DNA of 64,000 nt from assembly GCF_030818655.1 (NCBI RefSeq), contig NZ_JAUTAN010000001.1, positions 3,224,001 to 3,288,000 on the forward strand. The letters are read 5' to 3'. Every line of letters begins with the position of its first letter. Within the stretch, counting starts at the first letter, position 1. The DNA comes from Nocardioides zeae. Lineage in GTDB: Bacteria; Actinomycetota; Actinomycetes; Propionibacteriales; Nocardioidaceae. Positions 19,806 to 28,559 of this stretch are shown here, one piece after another. Under the pieces are notes generated by a model. That model was not told the origin of the DNA, did not search any database, and was given only the letters and a program-made list of their open reading frames with translations. The position numbers and the translations under genes were made by a program.

Positions 19806-22718
19806 GTGCACTTGCTCGCAGTCGCCGTCGCCCACTTCGTCGCCGCCGCGGCTGCCCCTGCCCTCGTCCGCCTGCTCGGTCGTCGCGCGTTCCTCGTGCT
19901 GGCGCTCCTCCCGGCGGCCACCACGGTCTGGGCGCTGACGCTCTACGGCGACGTGAAGGACGGCGGCACCGTCACCTCCGTCGTCGACTGGGTGCCCTCG
20001 ATCGGGCTCGAGCTGGCGTTCGCGGTGAGCACGCTGCAGTGGGTGATGCTGCTCGTCGTCGCCGGCATCGGCGTGCTGGTGATGACCTACTGCGCCTGGT
20101 ATTTCAAGGACGGCGATCCCGGCCTCGTCATCTTCTCGTCGAGCTTCACGGCCTTCGTCGGCGCCATGCTCGGCCTCGTCCTCGCCGACGACCTGCTCGT
20201 GCTCTTCGTGTTCTGGGAGCTCACGACGATCTTCTCCTTCCTGCTCATCGGCTTCGAGCCGACGAAGCGCGCGAGCCGGCTGGCCGCGATGGAGGCCCTC
20301 ATCGTCACGACGCTCGGCGGGCTCGTCATGTTCGTCGGCATGCTGCTGCTGGGGCAGGAGGCGGGCACCTACCGCATCACCGGGATCCTCGCCGACCCGC
20401 CGTCCGGCCCGGCGGTGACCGTCGCGGTGCTGCTGATGCTCGTCGGCGCGGTCAGCAAGTCGGCGATCTTCCCCTTCCACTTCTGGCTCCCCGGCGCGAT
20501 GGCGGCCCCGACGCCGGTCAGCGCCTACCTCCACGCGGCCTCGATGGTGAAGGCCGGCATCTACCTCGTCGCCCTGCTGGCCCCGGCCTTCGCCGGGGTG
20601 CCCGGCTGGCACCTGTCGCTGCTCACCCTCGGCACGGTCACCATGCTGATCGGCGGCTGGCGGGCGCTGCGGCAGCGCGACATCAAGCTGCTGCTGGCCT
20701 ACGGCACGGTCAGCCAGCTCGGCTTCCTCACCGTGGTCTTCGCGATCGGGTCCCGCACCGCCGCCCTGGCCGGGCTCGCGATGCTCGTGGCCCACGCCCT
20801 GTTCAAGGCGCCGCTGTTCCTCGTCGTCGGCATCGTCGACAAGCAGACCGGCACGCGGGACCTGCGCGAGCTGTCCGGCGTCGGCCGCGCGATGCCCGCC
20901 GTCGCGGCGGCCGGCATCATCGCCGGCGCCTCCATGGCCGGCCTCCCGCCGCTGCTCGGCTTCGTCGGCAAGGAGTCGGTCTTCGCGGCGCTCCTCGAGC
21001 TGGCGCACGGCGAGACGGCGGGCGTTCCCGGCTGGGGGGCGGGCTGGCTCGTCGTCGCCGGTCTCGTCGCGGGCTCGGCGCTGACGGTGGGCTACACGGC
21101 GCGCTTCCTGTGGGGCGCGTTCGCGACCAAGCCCGGGGTCGAGCCCACCGTGGTCAAGGCGCCGCACCCGGCGTTCACGGTCTCCCCCGTGCTGCTCGCC
21201 GCCCTGTGCCTGGGCGCGGGCTTCGCCGGCGCACCGCTGACGACCGCGTTCGCGCCGTACGCCGACACCCTGGTGCCGAGCGCCCACGAGGAGTACCTCG
21301 CGCTCTGGCACGGCTTCGGCCTCCCGTTGTGGTTCTCCGTCGTCGCGATCGTGGTCGGCGTCGGGCTCTTCCTCGTGCGCGAGCCGCTCTGCCGCTTCCA
21401 GGCCCGCACGGCGCTGCCGGTCACGGCCGAGGGCGTCTACCGCTTCGGCATGCGGGCCGTCGACCGCTCGGCCGTCGAGGTCACCGGCTCGTTCCAGCGG
21501 GGCTCCGTGGCCAACTACCTGGCGATCATCCTGCTGGTGGTGCTCGCCCTGCCGGGGTACGCCGCGGTGCGCGCCCTCCTCGACGACGGGTCGCGCATCG
21601 AGCTGGTGGGCTACGACCGCCTGGCGCAGCCCATCATCGGCCTCGTCATCGTCGCCGCGGCGATCGCGACGGTCCGGTCGCGGCGCCGGCTGCGCGCGGT
21701 GATCCTGGCCGGCGTCACGGGCTACGGCTGCGGCCTCCTCTTCCTCGTCCAGGGTGCGCCCGACATCGCCCTCACCCAGGTGCTCGTGGAGACGGTCACC
21801 CTCGTCGTCTTCGTGCTGGTGCTGCGACGTCTGCCGGAGTACTTCACCAACCGCCCGCTGACGCGGCGCCGCTACTGGCGCGTGGCGCTGGCGGCCGCGT
21901 TCGGCACGGCCGCGGCGGTCTTCGTGATGATCGCCGCCGCCGCGCGGACGGCCACCCCCGTCTCGGAGGCGTTCCCCCAGGCGTCCGTCGACTTCGCCTA
22001 CGGCAAGAACATCGTCAACACCACGCTGGTCGACATGCGCGCGTGGGACACGATGGGCGAGATCTCCGTGCTCGTCGCCGCGGCCACCGGCGTGGCGAGC
22101 CTGATCTTCCTCGACACACGGATGTCGGGCATCCGCCGGGTCGCCGACATCCCCTACCCGAAGGGCGTCGAGAAGCAGCCCACGAAGCCGGGGCGGCGCG
22201 TCTGGCTGCCCGGACCCCGCACGCTGAGCCCCGACCGCCGCTCGATCATCTTCGAGGTGGTCACCCGCCTCGTGTTCCACGTGATCATGGTCTTCGCGAT
22301 CTACCTGCTCGTCGCGGGCCACAACATGCCGGGCGGCGGGTTCGCGGCCGGCATGGTGACCGGCCTGGCGCTCATGATCCGCTACCTGGCGGGCGGTCGC
22401 TACGAGCTCGACGAGGCGGCGCCCATCGACGCCGGCGTGCTCATCGGCACCGGCCTCTTCATCGCCGCGCTCGCGGCGCTCGCGCCCATGGCCTTCGGGG
22501 GAACGGTCCTGCAGTCCTACGACGTGTACGTCGACCTGGGCTTCCTGGGCGAGCCCCACCTCGTCTCCTCGGTGGTCTTCGACATCGGGGTCTACCTGGT
22601 CGTCGTCGGCCTCATCCTCGACCTGCTCCGCACGTTCGGGGCACGCCTCGACCGGCAGATCCTGCGGGCCGAGCGCGAGGACGACTCCGTCTCCCGTGCG
22701 ACCGGAGGGGTGCACTGA
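19806..22718 (+). CDS. mrpA: Na+/H+ antiporter subunit MrpA with fused MrpB domain
   Basis: A 970-residue membrane protein. Residues 1 to about 500 are the NuoL-like proton-translocating core (ELTTIFSFLLIGFEPTKRASRLAAMEAL, FHFWLPGAMAAPTPVSAYLHAASMVKAG, LMLVAHALFKAPLFL). A DUF4040/MbhD-like segment follows, with GAPDIALTQVLVETVTLVVFVLVLRRLP near residue 650. From about 810 the MnhB domain is present (VFAIYLLVAGHNMPGGGFAAGMVTG). This MrpA-MrpB fusion is common in actinobacteria and explains the missing separate mrpB. It exchanges cytoplasmic Na+ for external H+ with MrpC-G. AAGG precedes GTG 19806 by only 2 nt, so in-frame TTG 19812 is an alternative start. The stop overlaps the mrpC ATG by one base. 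Confidence 0.95.
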   Translation: MHLLAVAVAHFVAAAAAPALVRLLGRRAFLVLALLPAATTVWALTLYGDVKDGGTVTSVVDWVPSIGLELAFAVSTLQWVMLLVVAGIGVLVMTYCAWYFKDGDPGLVIFSSSFTAFVGAMLGLVLADDLLVLFVFWELTTIFSFLLIGFEPTKRASRLAAMEALIVTTLGGLVMFVGMLLLGQEAGTYRITGILADPPSGPAVTVAVLLMLVGAVSKSAIFPFHFWLPGAMAAPTPVSAYLHAASMVKAGIYLVALLAPAFAGVPGWHLSLLTLGTVTMLIGGWRALRQRDIKLLLAYGTVSQLGFLTVVFAIGSRTAALAGLAMLVAHALFKAPLFLVVGIVDKQTGTRDLRELSGVGRAMPAVAAAGIIAGASMAGLPPLLGFVGKESVFAALLELAHGETAGVPGWGAGWLVVAGLVAGSALTVGYTARFLWGAFATKPGVEPTVVKAPHPAFTVSPVLLAALCLGAGFAGAPLTTAFAPYADTLVPSAHEEYLALWHGFGLPLWFSVVAIVVGVGLFLVREPLCRFQARTALPVTAEGVYRFGMRAVDRSAVEVTGSFQRGSVANYLAIILLVVLALPGYAAVRALLDDGSRIELVGYDRLAQPIIGLVIVAAAIATVRSRRRLRAVILAGVTGYGCGLLFLVQGAPDIALTQVLVETVTLVVFVLVLRRLPEYFTNRPLTRRRYWRVALAAAFGTAAAVFVMIAAAARTATPVSEAFPQASVDFAYGKNIVNTTLVDMRAWDTMGEISVLVAAATGVASLIFLDTRMSGIRRVADIPYPKGVEKQPTKPGRRVWLPGPRTLSPDRRSIIFEVVTRLVFHVIMVFAIYLLVAGHNMPGGGFAAGMVTGLALMIRYLAGGRYELDEAAPIDAGVLIGTGLFIAALAALAPMAFGGTVLQSYDVYVDLGFLGEPHLVSSVVFDIGVYLVVVGLILDLLRTFGARLDRQILRAEREDDSVSRATGGVH

Positions 22719-23152
22719 TGCAGGTCAACCTCACGCTCCTCGTGGTGGTCGCCGCCCTCATGGGCGCCGGCGTCTACCTGCTGCTCGAGCGCAGCCTCAC
22801 CCGCGTGCTCGTCGGGCTGGTGCTCATCAGCAACGGCGTCAACGTCATGTTCCTCGTCGCGAGCGGTCGGGCCGGCACCTCGCCGATCGTCGGCAGCTCC
22901 GACCCCGAGGGCATGGCGGACCCGCTCCCCCAGGCCCTCGTGCTCACCGCGATCGTCATCACCCTGGGCACGGTCGCGTTCCTGCTCGCCATGGCCCACC
23001 GGTCCTGGCAGCTCAACGGCAACGACGACGTCCAGGACGACGTGGAGGACTCCGCCATCCGCAAGCTCGCCATCGACGACGCCACCTCCGACAGCTACGA
23101 CCTGAGCACCAAGGGTCAGCACGAGGACGACCCCGTGGAGGAGGGCGCATGA
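22718..23152 (+). CDS. mrpC: Na+/H+ antiporter subunit MrpC
   Basis: A 144-residue NuoK-like subunit with three helices (VVVAALMGAGVYLLLERSL, LVGLVLISNGVNVMFLVAS, PLPQALVLTAIVITLGTVAFLL). The family PxPQALVLTAIVI block is clear. A 40-residue acidic, polar C-terminal tail (DDVQDDVEDSA... QHEDDPVEEGA) extends beyond the usual domain. ATG overlaps the mrpA stop in TGATG, with GGAGGGG upstream; the stop overlaps the mrpD ATG in ATGA. Confidence 0.93.
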   Translation: MQVNLTLLVVVAALMGAGVYLLLERSLTRVLVGLVLISNGVNVMFLVASGRAGTSPIVGSSDPEGMADPLPQALVLTAIVITLGTVAFLLAMAHRSWQLNGNDDVQDDVEDSAIRKLAIDDATSDSYDLSTKGQHEDDPVEEGA

Positions 23153-24843
23153 CCGCGCTCGTACCGCTCCCCGTCCTCCTCCCCCTCCTGGGGGCCGGGG
23201 CGGCGCTCATGCTGTCGAAGCGCCCGCGGGCGCAGCGGGCGATCACCGTCGGCGTGCTGGCCGCGATCGTGGTCATCGCGGCCCTGCTGCTCGTCGCCGC
23301 CGACCAGGACGGCCCGCAGGTCGTGTGGCTGGGGCAGTGGAAGCCGATCGGCATCGCGCTGGTCGCCGACCGTCTCGCCGCGCTCATGCTCCTGGTGTCG
23401 GCGATCGTGACGCTCGCCGTCCTCCTCTACTCCATCGGCCAGGGCATGACCGGCGACGAGTCGGAGACCCCGGTCTCGATCTACCACCCGACCTTCATGG
23501 TGCTGGTCGCCGGCGTCTCCAACGCCTTCCTGGCGGGCGACCTCTTCAACCTGTTCGTCAGCTTCGAGATGCTGCTGTTCTCCAGCTACGTGCTGCTGAC
23601 GCTCGGCGGCACCGCGGCCCGCATCCGGGCGGGCACGATCTACGTCGTCGTCAACGTGCTGTCGTCGATGCTGTTCCTCGCGGCCCTGGCGGCCGTGTAC
23701 GCCGCGGTCGGCACCCTCAACCTGGCCCAGATCGCGCAGCGGGTGGACGACCTGCCCGACCACGTCGCGCTCACCCTGCAGCTGCTGCTGCTCGTGACGT
23801 TCTGCATCAAGGCCGCCGTGTTCCCGCTGTCGCTGTGGCTGCCCGACAGCTACCCGACCGCGCCCGCGCCGGTCACCGCGGTGTTCGCGGGCCTGCTGAC
23901 GAAGGTGGGCGTCTACGCCATCATCCGGCTGCAGACGCTGCTCTTCCCCGGCAGCCCGCTCACCGACCTCCTCCTGTGGGCGGCGCTGCTGACGATGCTG
24001 GTCGGCATCCTCGGCGCCATCGCGCAGTCGGACATCAAGCGCATGCTGTCCTTCACGCTCGTCAGCCACATCGGCTACATGATCTTCGGCGTCGCGCTCG
24101 CCACGACGACCGGGCTCTCGGGCGCGATCTTCTACGTGGCCCACCACATCACCATCCAGACCGCGCTCTTCCTGGTGCTGGGCCTCATCGAGCGCCGGGC
24201 GGGCAGCACGGCACTGCTCCGGCTGGGCGGCCTCGCCCGCTTCGCGCCGGTGCTGGGCGTGCTGTTCTTCGTCCCCGCGATGAACCTCGCCGGCATCCCG
24301 CCGCTGTCCGGCTTCCTCGGCAAGGTCGGCCTGCTCCAGGCCGGTCTCGCGCAGGGGTCGTGGCTCGCCCTCGTGCTCGTCGCGGGCGGCACCCTCACCA
24401 GCCTGCTCACGCTCTACGCCGTGGCGAAGACCTGGGCGCTCGCCTTCTGGCGCTCGCCGGAGCAGGCCCACGAGATGATGAAGCTCCTCCCGGGCACGGG
24501 CGACTCCCACACCGAGGAGGACGCCGCGACGCCCCAGCTCGTGCGTCACCGCGGCCACGTGCACGTCGGCTCCGTCGCCTTCGGCGAGCGCGACCTCGCC
24601 GAGGCCAAGCGGGTGGCGGACGCCGACGAGCCCGACCGCGACCTCTACCAGCGGGTCATGGACGGCTCGCTGCCCGAGCGCCTGCCCCTCTCGATGGTCG
24701 GCCCGGCGGCCGCCCTGGTGCTCGTCAGCGTCGTCATCACCTTCGTGGCCGGTCCCCTGTTCGGCTTCACCGACCGGGCCGCGGAGGACCTCCAGGAACG
24801 CACGCCGTACTTCTCCTCCGTGCTCGGGGAGGACACCCCGTGA
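23149..24843 (+). CDS. mrpD: Na+/H+ antiporter subunit MrpD
   Basis: A 564-residue NuoN/M-like subunit. The proton-path segments are visible: LFNLFVSFEMLLFSSYVLLTL, FCIKAAVFPLSLWLPDSYPTAPAPVTAVFAGLLTKVGVYA and IAQSDIKRMLSFTLVSHIGY. A hydrophilic insertion of about 70 residues (MMKLLPGTGDSHTEEDA to QRVMDGSLPERLP) lies before the last helix, longer than in many MrpD proteins. Translation is coupled to mrpC by the ATGA overlap. Confidence 0.93.
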   Translation: MTALVPLPVLLPLLGAGAALMLSKRPRAQRAITVGVLAAIVVIAALLLVAADQDGPQVVWLGQWKPIGIALVADRLAALMLLVSAIVTLAVLLYSIGQGMTGDESETPVSIYHPTFMVLVAGVSNAFLAGDLFNLFVSFEMLLFSSYVLLTLGGTAARIRAGTIYVVVNVLSSMLFLAALAAVYAAVGTLNLAQIAQRVDDLPDHVALTLQLLLLVTFCIKAAVFPLSLWLPDSYPTAPAPVTAVFAGLLTKVGVYAIIRLQTLLFPGSPLTDLLLWAALLTMLVGILGAIAQSDIKRMLSFTLVSHIGYMIFGVALATTTGLSGAIFYVAHHITIQTALFLVLGLIERRAGSTALLRLGGLARFAPVLGVLFFVPAMNLAGIPPLSGFLGKVGLLQAGLAQGSWLALVLVAGGTLTSLLTLYAVAKTWALAFWRSPEQAHEMMKLLPGTGDSHTEEDAATPQLVRHRGHVHVGSVAFGERDLAEAKRVADADEPDRDLYQRVMDGSLPERLPLSMVGPAAALVLVSVVITFVAGPLFGFTDRAAEDLQERTPYFSSVLGEDTP

Positions 24844-25409
24844 GCCCCCAGATGAAGACCACCCGGTCCGGGAAGCAGCGACCCGCCCGCTACCGCTCCG
24901 TGCAGTGGCCGATGGTGCTGGTCCTGACGCTGGTCTGGTGGGTGCTGTGGGGCTCGTACTCGCTGTTCTCGCTGCTCGGCGGCGTGGCGGTCGCGGTCAC
25001 GGTGTCCCTCGTGTTCCCGCTCCCTCCGCTGCGGATGCGGGTGCAGGTGCACCCCTGGGCCCTGCTCGTGCTGCTCGGCCGGTTCCTGTGGGACGTGCTG
25101 CTCGCGAGCCTGCAGATCGCGTGGTTGACCCTGTTCCCGCCGAAGCCCCTCACGAGCGCCCTCGTCGAGGTGCAGCTGCGGACCGACTCCGACTTCGCGC
25201 TGACGGTCGTGGCCGAGCTCCTGTCGCTCGTGCCCGGCACGGTCGTCGTGGAGGCGCACCGGGGGAGCCACACGCTCTACCTGCACGCCATCGACGTGAC
25301 CGACGAGGAGGGCATGGAGCGGGTGCGGCGCAACGCGCTCGAGCAGGAGGCCCGGGTCCACCGGGCCTTCAAGGTGAGCGACGAGGACCTCGAGGAGACC
25401 GTGTCATGA
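24840..25409 (+). CDS. mrpE: Na+/H+ antiporter subunit MrpE
   Basis: A 189-residue MnhE protein: two N-terminal helices (WPMVLVLTLVWWVLWGSYSLFSLLGG and ALLVLLGRFLWDVLLASLQIAWL), then a soluble domain with ALTVVAELLSLVPGTVVVEAHRGSHTLYLHAID, the family hallmark. GTG at 24840 overlaps the mrpD stop in GTGA; an in-frame ATG four codons downstream is the alternative start. Confidence 0.93.
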   Translation: MSPQMKTTRSGKQRPARYRSVQWPMVLVLTLVWWVLWGSYSLFSLLGGVAVAVTVSLVFPLPPLRMRVQVHPWALLVLLGRFLWDVLLASLQIAWLTLFPPKPLTSALVEVQLRTDSDFALTVVAELLSLVPGTVVVEAHRGSHTLYLHAIDVTDEEGMERVRRNALEQEARVHRAFKVSDEDLEETVS

Positions 25410-25771
25410 CCGTGCTGCTGATCATCTGCGGGGTGCTGCTGGGGGTCTCCGCGCTCCTGGTCGTCATCCGGATGACCCTCGGACCGACCACCCTCGACCG
25501 CGCGATCGCGTTCGACGTGCTGATCGCCATCAGCATCTGCGCGATCGCCGTCGAGGCGGCGATCGACCGCAACTCCGAGACCATGCCCCTGCTCCTCGTC
25601 GCGACGCTGCTCGGCTTCGTCGGCTCGGTGAGCGTCGCCCGGTTCTCGCCCGGCAGCGACGACGTCGAGGCGGAGCAGTCGGACGACCCCGTCAACCGCG
25701 CCCGCGGCGCCAACCGCCGCGAGCGGAGCCTCCGTGAGCACAGCCTGCGCACCCGGAGGATGAGCCGATGA
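25406..25771 (+). CDS. mrpF: Na+/H+ antiporter subunit MrpF
   Basis: A 121-residue MnhF subunit with three helices and the conserved RMTLGPTTLDRAIAFDVL and LLGFVGSVSVARF blocks. An Arg-rich tail (RGANRRERSLREHSLRTRR) of about 35 residues goes beyond the usual MrpF end; its role is unknown. ATG overlaps the mrpE stop in ATGA. Confidence 0.92.
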   Translation: MTVLLIICGVLLGVSALLVVIRMTLGPTTLDRAIAFDVLIAISICAIAVEAAIDRNSETMPLLLVATLLGFVGSVSVARFSPGSDDVEAEQSDDPVNRARGANRRERSLREHSLRTRRMSR

Positions 25772-26136
25772 CCCTCACCGCCGTGCTCGACGTCGTCGCC
25801 GGGGTGCTCCTGCTCGCCGGTGCCGTGCTCTCGCTCATCGCCGCGATCGGTCTGCTGCGCTTCCCCGACCTGCTGACCCGCATGCACTCGGCGACGAAGC
25901 CGCAGGTGCTCGGCCTGCTGCTCGTGGTCCTCGGCCTCGCCCTCCGGCTCCGCGAGCCGTCGGCCATCGCCATCCTCCTGCTGGTGGCGGTGTTCCAGAT
26001 GGTGACGGCCCCCGTGGCGTCGCACATGGCCGGCCGCGCGTCGTACCGCGCCGACCAGGTCCGCAAGGACCTCCTCGTCGCCGACGAGCTCAGCGACGCG
26101 CTCCCCCGGCTGGAGGAGAACCGCGGGGCGCCGTGA
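25768..26136 (+). CDS. mrpG: Na+/H+ antiporter subunit MrpG
   Basis: A 122-residue MnhG subunit with three helices (VVAGVLLLAGAVLSLIAAIGLLRFPDLLTRMHSATKPQVLG is the family signature region). It is the last gene of the mrpACDEFG operon, coupled to mrpF by ATGA. It converges on the DEAD-box helicase gene with 37 nt between stops. Confidence 0.93.
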   Translation: MTLTAVLDVVAGVLLLAGAVLSLIAAIGLLRFPDLLTRMHSATKPQVLGLLLVVLGLALRLREPSAIAILLLVAVFQMVTAPVASHMAGRASYRADQVRKDLLVADELSDALPRLEENRGAP

Positions 26137-26173
26137 GCCCGCCGTCCCCGGTCCGCGTTTTCCCGCGCCCGGA

Positions 26174-27568
26174 TCAGCGCCCGCTGCGCTCCGGGCGCTG
26201 GTCGCGGGACCGACGGTCCTCGGTGCGCGGGCCGCGGCGGTCGTCACGGCGGCCGCGGTCGCCGTAGGAGCGGGCGTCGCTGCGACCGCGGTGGCCACCC
26301 GTGCGCGGGGCACCCCCACGCGGACCACCGCTGCGCTGACCCTGGCGCGCCGGCGGCGCGGTGGTGCCCGACGCGTCGAGGGCCTCGGCGGTCATCGGGC
26401 GGGGGGCCGTGCGGATGTCGTGGTGCCGCACCTCGACGGCCGCGCCGCGCTGGAGGCGAACGACCGCGTCGAGGAACTTCGGCGTCGTGATGGTGACGAC
26501 GGCGCCGTCCGTGCCGGCGCGGGCGGTGCGACCCGAGCGGTGCAGGTAGGCCTTGGGGTCGGACGCCGCGTCGAAGTGCACGACGAGCCCGACGCCGTCG
26601 ACGTGGATGCCGCGGGCGGCGACGTCGGTGGCGACGACGACCTGCGCCGTACCGGAGGAGAAGCGGGCGAGGTTGCGCTCGCGGGCCCGCTGCGACAGGT
26701 CGCCGTGGAGGTCGACGGCGGTGACGCCGTGCTGCTCGAGCGCCGCGGCGAGCTCGATGGCGCCCTCGCGGGTGCGGGTGAAGACGATGGTGCGGCCGTT
26801 GGCCTCGACGAGCTGCACCGCGGCGTCGACCTTCTCGCGGAAGCCGCCCACGACGAGGGTGTGGTGGGTCATCGTCGTGACGGCACCGGCGTTGGGGTCG
26901 AGCTCGTGGACCTTCGGCGCGGTGAGGTGGCGCCGCACCAGCTTGTCGACGTCACCGTCGAGCGTGGCGCTCAGCAGCATGCGCTGGCTGCCGGCGGGCG
27001 TGCGGCCGACGAGCTCGTCGACGGCCGGGTAGAAGCCCAGGTCGCACAGGTGGTCGGCCTCGTCGAGCACCGTCACCTGGATGTCGTCGAAGGAGCAGTG
27101 GCCGCGCTCGACCAGGTCGCTCAGGCGGCCCGGCGTCGCGACGACGATGTCGGCGCGCTGGCGCAGCTGGCGGGTCTGGCGCTCGTAGGGCACCCCGCCG
27201 TACACCGTCGTCAGCTTCAGGCCCACGCCCGCCGCGAGCGGCTGCAGCGACCGCGCCACCTGGGTGGCGAGCTCGCGCGTCGGGACGACGATGACGGCGC
27301 GCGGGTGGTGGGGGCGGCTGCGCCCACCGGCGAGCCGCTCGAGCACGGGGATGCCGAACGCGAGGGTCTTGCCGGACCCCGTCTGTGCGCGGCCGAGCAC
27401 GTCGGCGCCGGCGAGCGCGTCGGGGATGACGGCGGCCTGCACGGGCGTCGGGGTCGTGATGCCCTGCGTGGCCAGCGCGGCGACGATGTCGCGGCGCAGC
27501 GCGTCGAAGACGGTCGCCTCGGGAGCAGCCTCGGAGATGGCCGTGGGGGTGGTGGTGTTCTCGGACAT
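26174..27568 (-). CDS. DEAD-box RNA helicase, RhlE/DeaD-like
   Basis: A 464-residue helicase with all core motifs: Q-motif region (FDALRRDIVAALATQGITTPTPVQ), motif I AQTGSGKT, PTRELATQ, DEAD, SAT, ATDVAARGIH and HRSGRTARAG. The C-terminal 70 residues are rich in Arg, Gly and Asp (RGG-like), typical of RNA-binding tails. It probably unwinds structured RNA in ribosome assembly or mRNA decay. ATG at 27568 has GAGGAAG 9 nt upstream, and the long open frame beyond it is not helicase-like. Promoter and leader must lie in the 307-nt divergent gap, which contains a strong hairpin. Confidence 0.93.
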   Translation of the reverse strand: MSENTTTPTAISEAAPEATVFDALRRDIVAALATQGITTPTPVQAAVIPDALAGADVLGRAQTGSGKTLAFGIPVLERLAGGRSRPHHPRAVIVVPTRELATQVARSLQPLAAGVGLKLTTVYGGVPYERQTRQLRQRADIVVATPGRLSDLVERGHCSFDDIQVTVLDEADHLCDLGFYPAVDELVGRTPAGSQRMLLSATLDGDVDKLVRRHLTAPKVHELDPNAGAVTTMTHHTLVVGGFREKVDAAVQLVEANGRTIVFTRTREGAIELAAALEQHGVTAVDLHGDLSQRARERNLARFSSGTAQVVVATDVAARGIHVDGVGLVVHFDAASDPKAYLHRSGRTARAGTDGAVVTITTPKFLDAVVRLQRGAAVEVRHHDIRTAPRPMTAEALDASGTTAPPARQGQRSGGPRGGAPRTGGHRGRSDARSYGDRGRRDDRRGPRTEDRRSRDQRPERSGR

Positions 27569-27875
27569 GCGGGTTCTACTTCCTCGCGCGCAGCGCGATG
27601 ACAGGCATGCGTCTGCGCCCGGAACCACGGGTGCGGGTCCGGGGGCCTGACGAGACGCGATCTCGATGGACCCGATCGCTGGTCTCTGCGCCGCGGGGAG
27701 CCGCACGCACCACACCGGGCACAAGGAAGAGTGACCTCGACCGACGCTGTCGGTCCGAGGAGTCACTGGCCGTCGACCAGGGTACGGCGCCGCGCGACCC
27801 CACCCGCAATCCCGGGGCCTGTCGGTTGGGTCACCCGTGGTCGCCCCCGAGCGGCGAGGTGGCACTCTTGGCCGG
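27569..27875. other. 307-nt divergent intergenic region with hairpin
   Basis: No gene was recognised here. Bases 27731-27766 form a long hairpin: GACCGAC/GTCGGTC around a 3-nt loop, extended by CTC/GAG and GTGAC/GTCAC with two small bulges, 15 bp in all. On the minus strand it would lie about 165-200 nt upstream of the helicase start, possibly in a long 5' leader. CACTCT sits close to the GTG of the rightward gene at 27876. Confidence 0.5.
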
Positions 27876-28541
27876 GTGAGCGAGGACCGCGACCCCCGAC
27901 CGACCCTGATGCGCCGCCGCTGGTGGGTGACCTTCACGGTCCTGCTCGCGGGCCTGGTCGTGGTCGTGTGGTGGGTGCGGCAACCCGACGGCGACCCCGT
28001 CGAGGAGGAGTCCGGCGACGGCGGCTCCTCCACCGAGGGCGCGGCGGCCGACGGCTCCCTCGTCACGCCCGACACCTTCGACGCGGTCGGCGGAGGCGCC
28101 TGGACCCGCGACGTGTCGCCCGAGGCCGAGGCCCGGCTGGACGAGGCGTTCGGGGTGTTCGACGACCGCCCCGCCGGGGCGGAGGGCACGCCCGCGGGCG
28201 CGGTCTACGTCGTCGACGACAGCACCGACCTGGCGGACCAGCTCGTCGTCGCGATCTTCGTCAGCGACCAGATCGCCGCCGTCGACGCCCCTGAGCTCGC
28301 CGCGCAGACCGTCTCCTTCAACCTGGGGCAGGAGGTCGCCTCCTCCGAGGTCGACGGCGGTGGTGGCGTCGCCTGCGGCTACGTGCCCGTCGTGCTCGAG
28401 GACGAGAGCCGCGCGGAGCAGTGGTTCTGCGCCGCGGCGTACGGCGACGCGGTCGCCAACCTGCTCCTCCCCCTCTCCGTGGAGGGCGAGGAGGACGCGA
28501 CGGCCCAGGCCACCGCCTTCCTCACCGCCGCCCGGGCCTAG
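27876..28541 (+). CDS. Single-pass membrane protein of unknown function
   Basis: A 221-residue protein with a short basic N-terminus (MRRR), one helix (WWVTFTVLLAGLVVVVWWV), an acidic Ser/Gly linker and an extracytoplasmic domain of about 150 residues containing two cysteines (VACGYV, WFCAAA). No family was recognised. The topology suggests a membrane-anchored outer domain. It converges with the NHL-repeat gene with only 18 nt between stops. GTG 27876 is the start that places the helix near the N-terminus. Confidence 0.65.
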   Translation: MSEDRDPRPTLMRRRWWVTFTVLLAGLVVVVWWVRQPDGDPVEEESGDGGSSTEGAAADGSLVTPDTFDAVGGGAWTRDVSPEAEARLDEAFGVFDDRPAGAEGTPAGAVYVVDDSTDLADQLVVAIFVSDQIAAVDAPELAAQTVSFNLGQEVASSEVDGGGGVACGYVPVVLEDESRAEQWFCAAAYGDAVANLLLPLSVEGEEDATAQATAFLTAARA

Positions 28542-28559
28542 CGCCCTGCGCTCAGCGCC

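Noticed and set aside
19075..19938. lysE as a normal 287-residue gene
   Set aside because: After about residue 154 the frame is Arg/Pro/Gly-rich and runs into the mrpA promoter, whereas the LysE C-terminus is found in another frame.
19656..22715. A 1019-codon open frame on the minus strand opposite mrpA
   Set aside because: It is rich in Arg, Asp, Glu, Gly and His with no membrane or domain pattern, as expected for the antisense of a high-GC gene.
26175..26200. Terminator between mrpG and the helicase gene
   Set aside because: The 9-bp inverted repeat CAGCGCCCG/CGGGCGCTG lies inside the Arg-rich coding end of the helicase and may be a codon effect.
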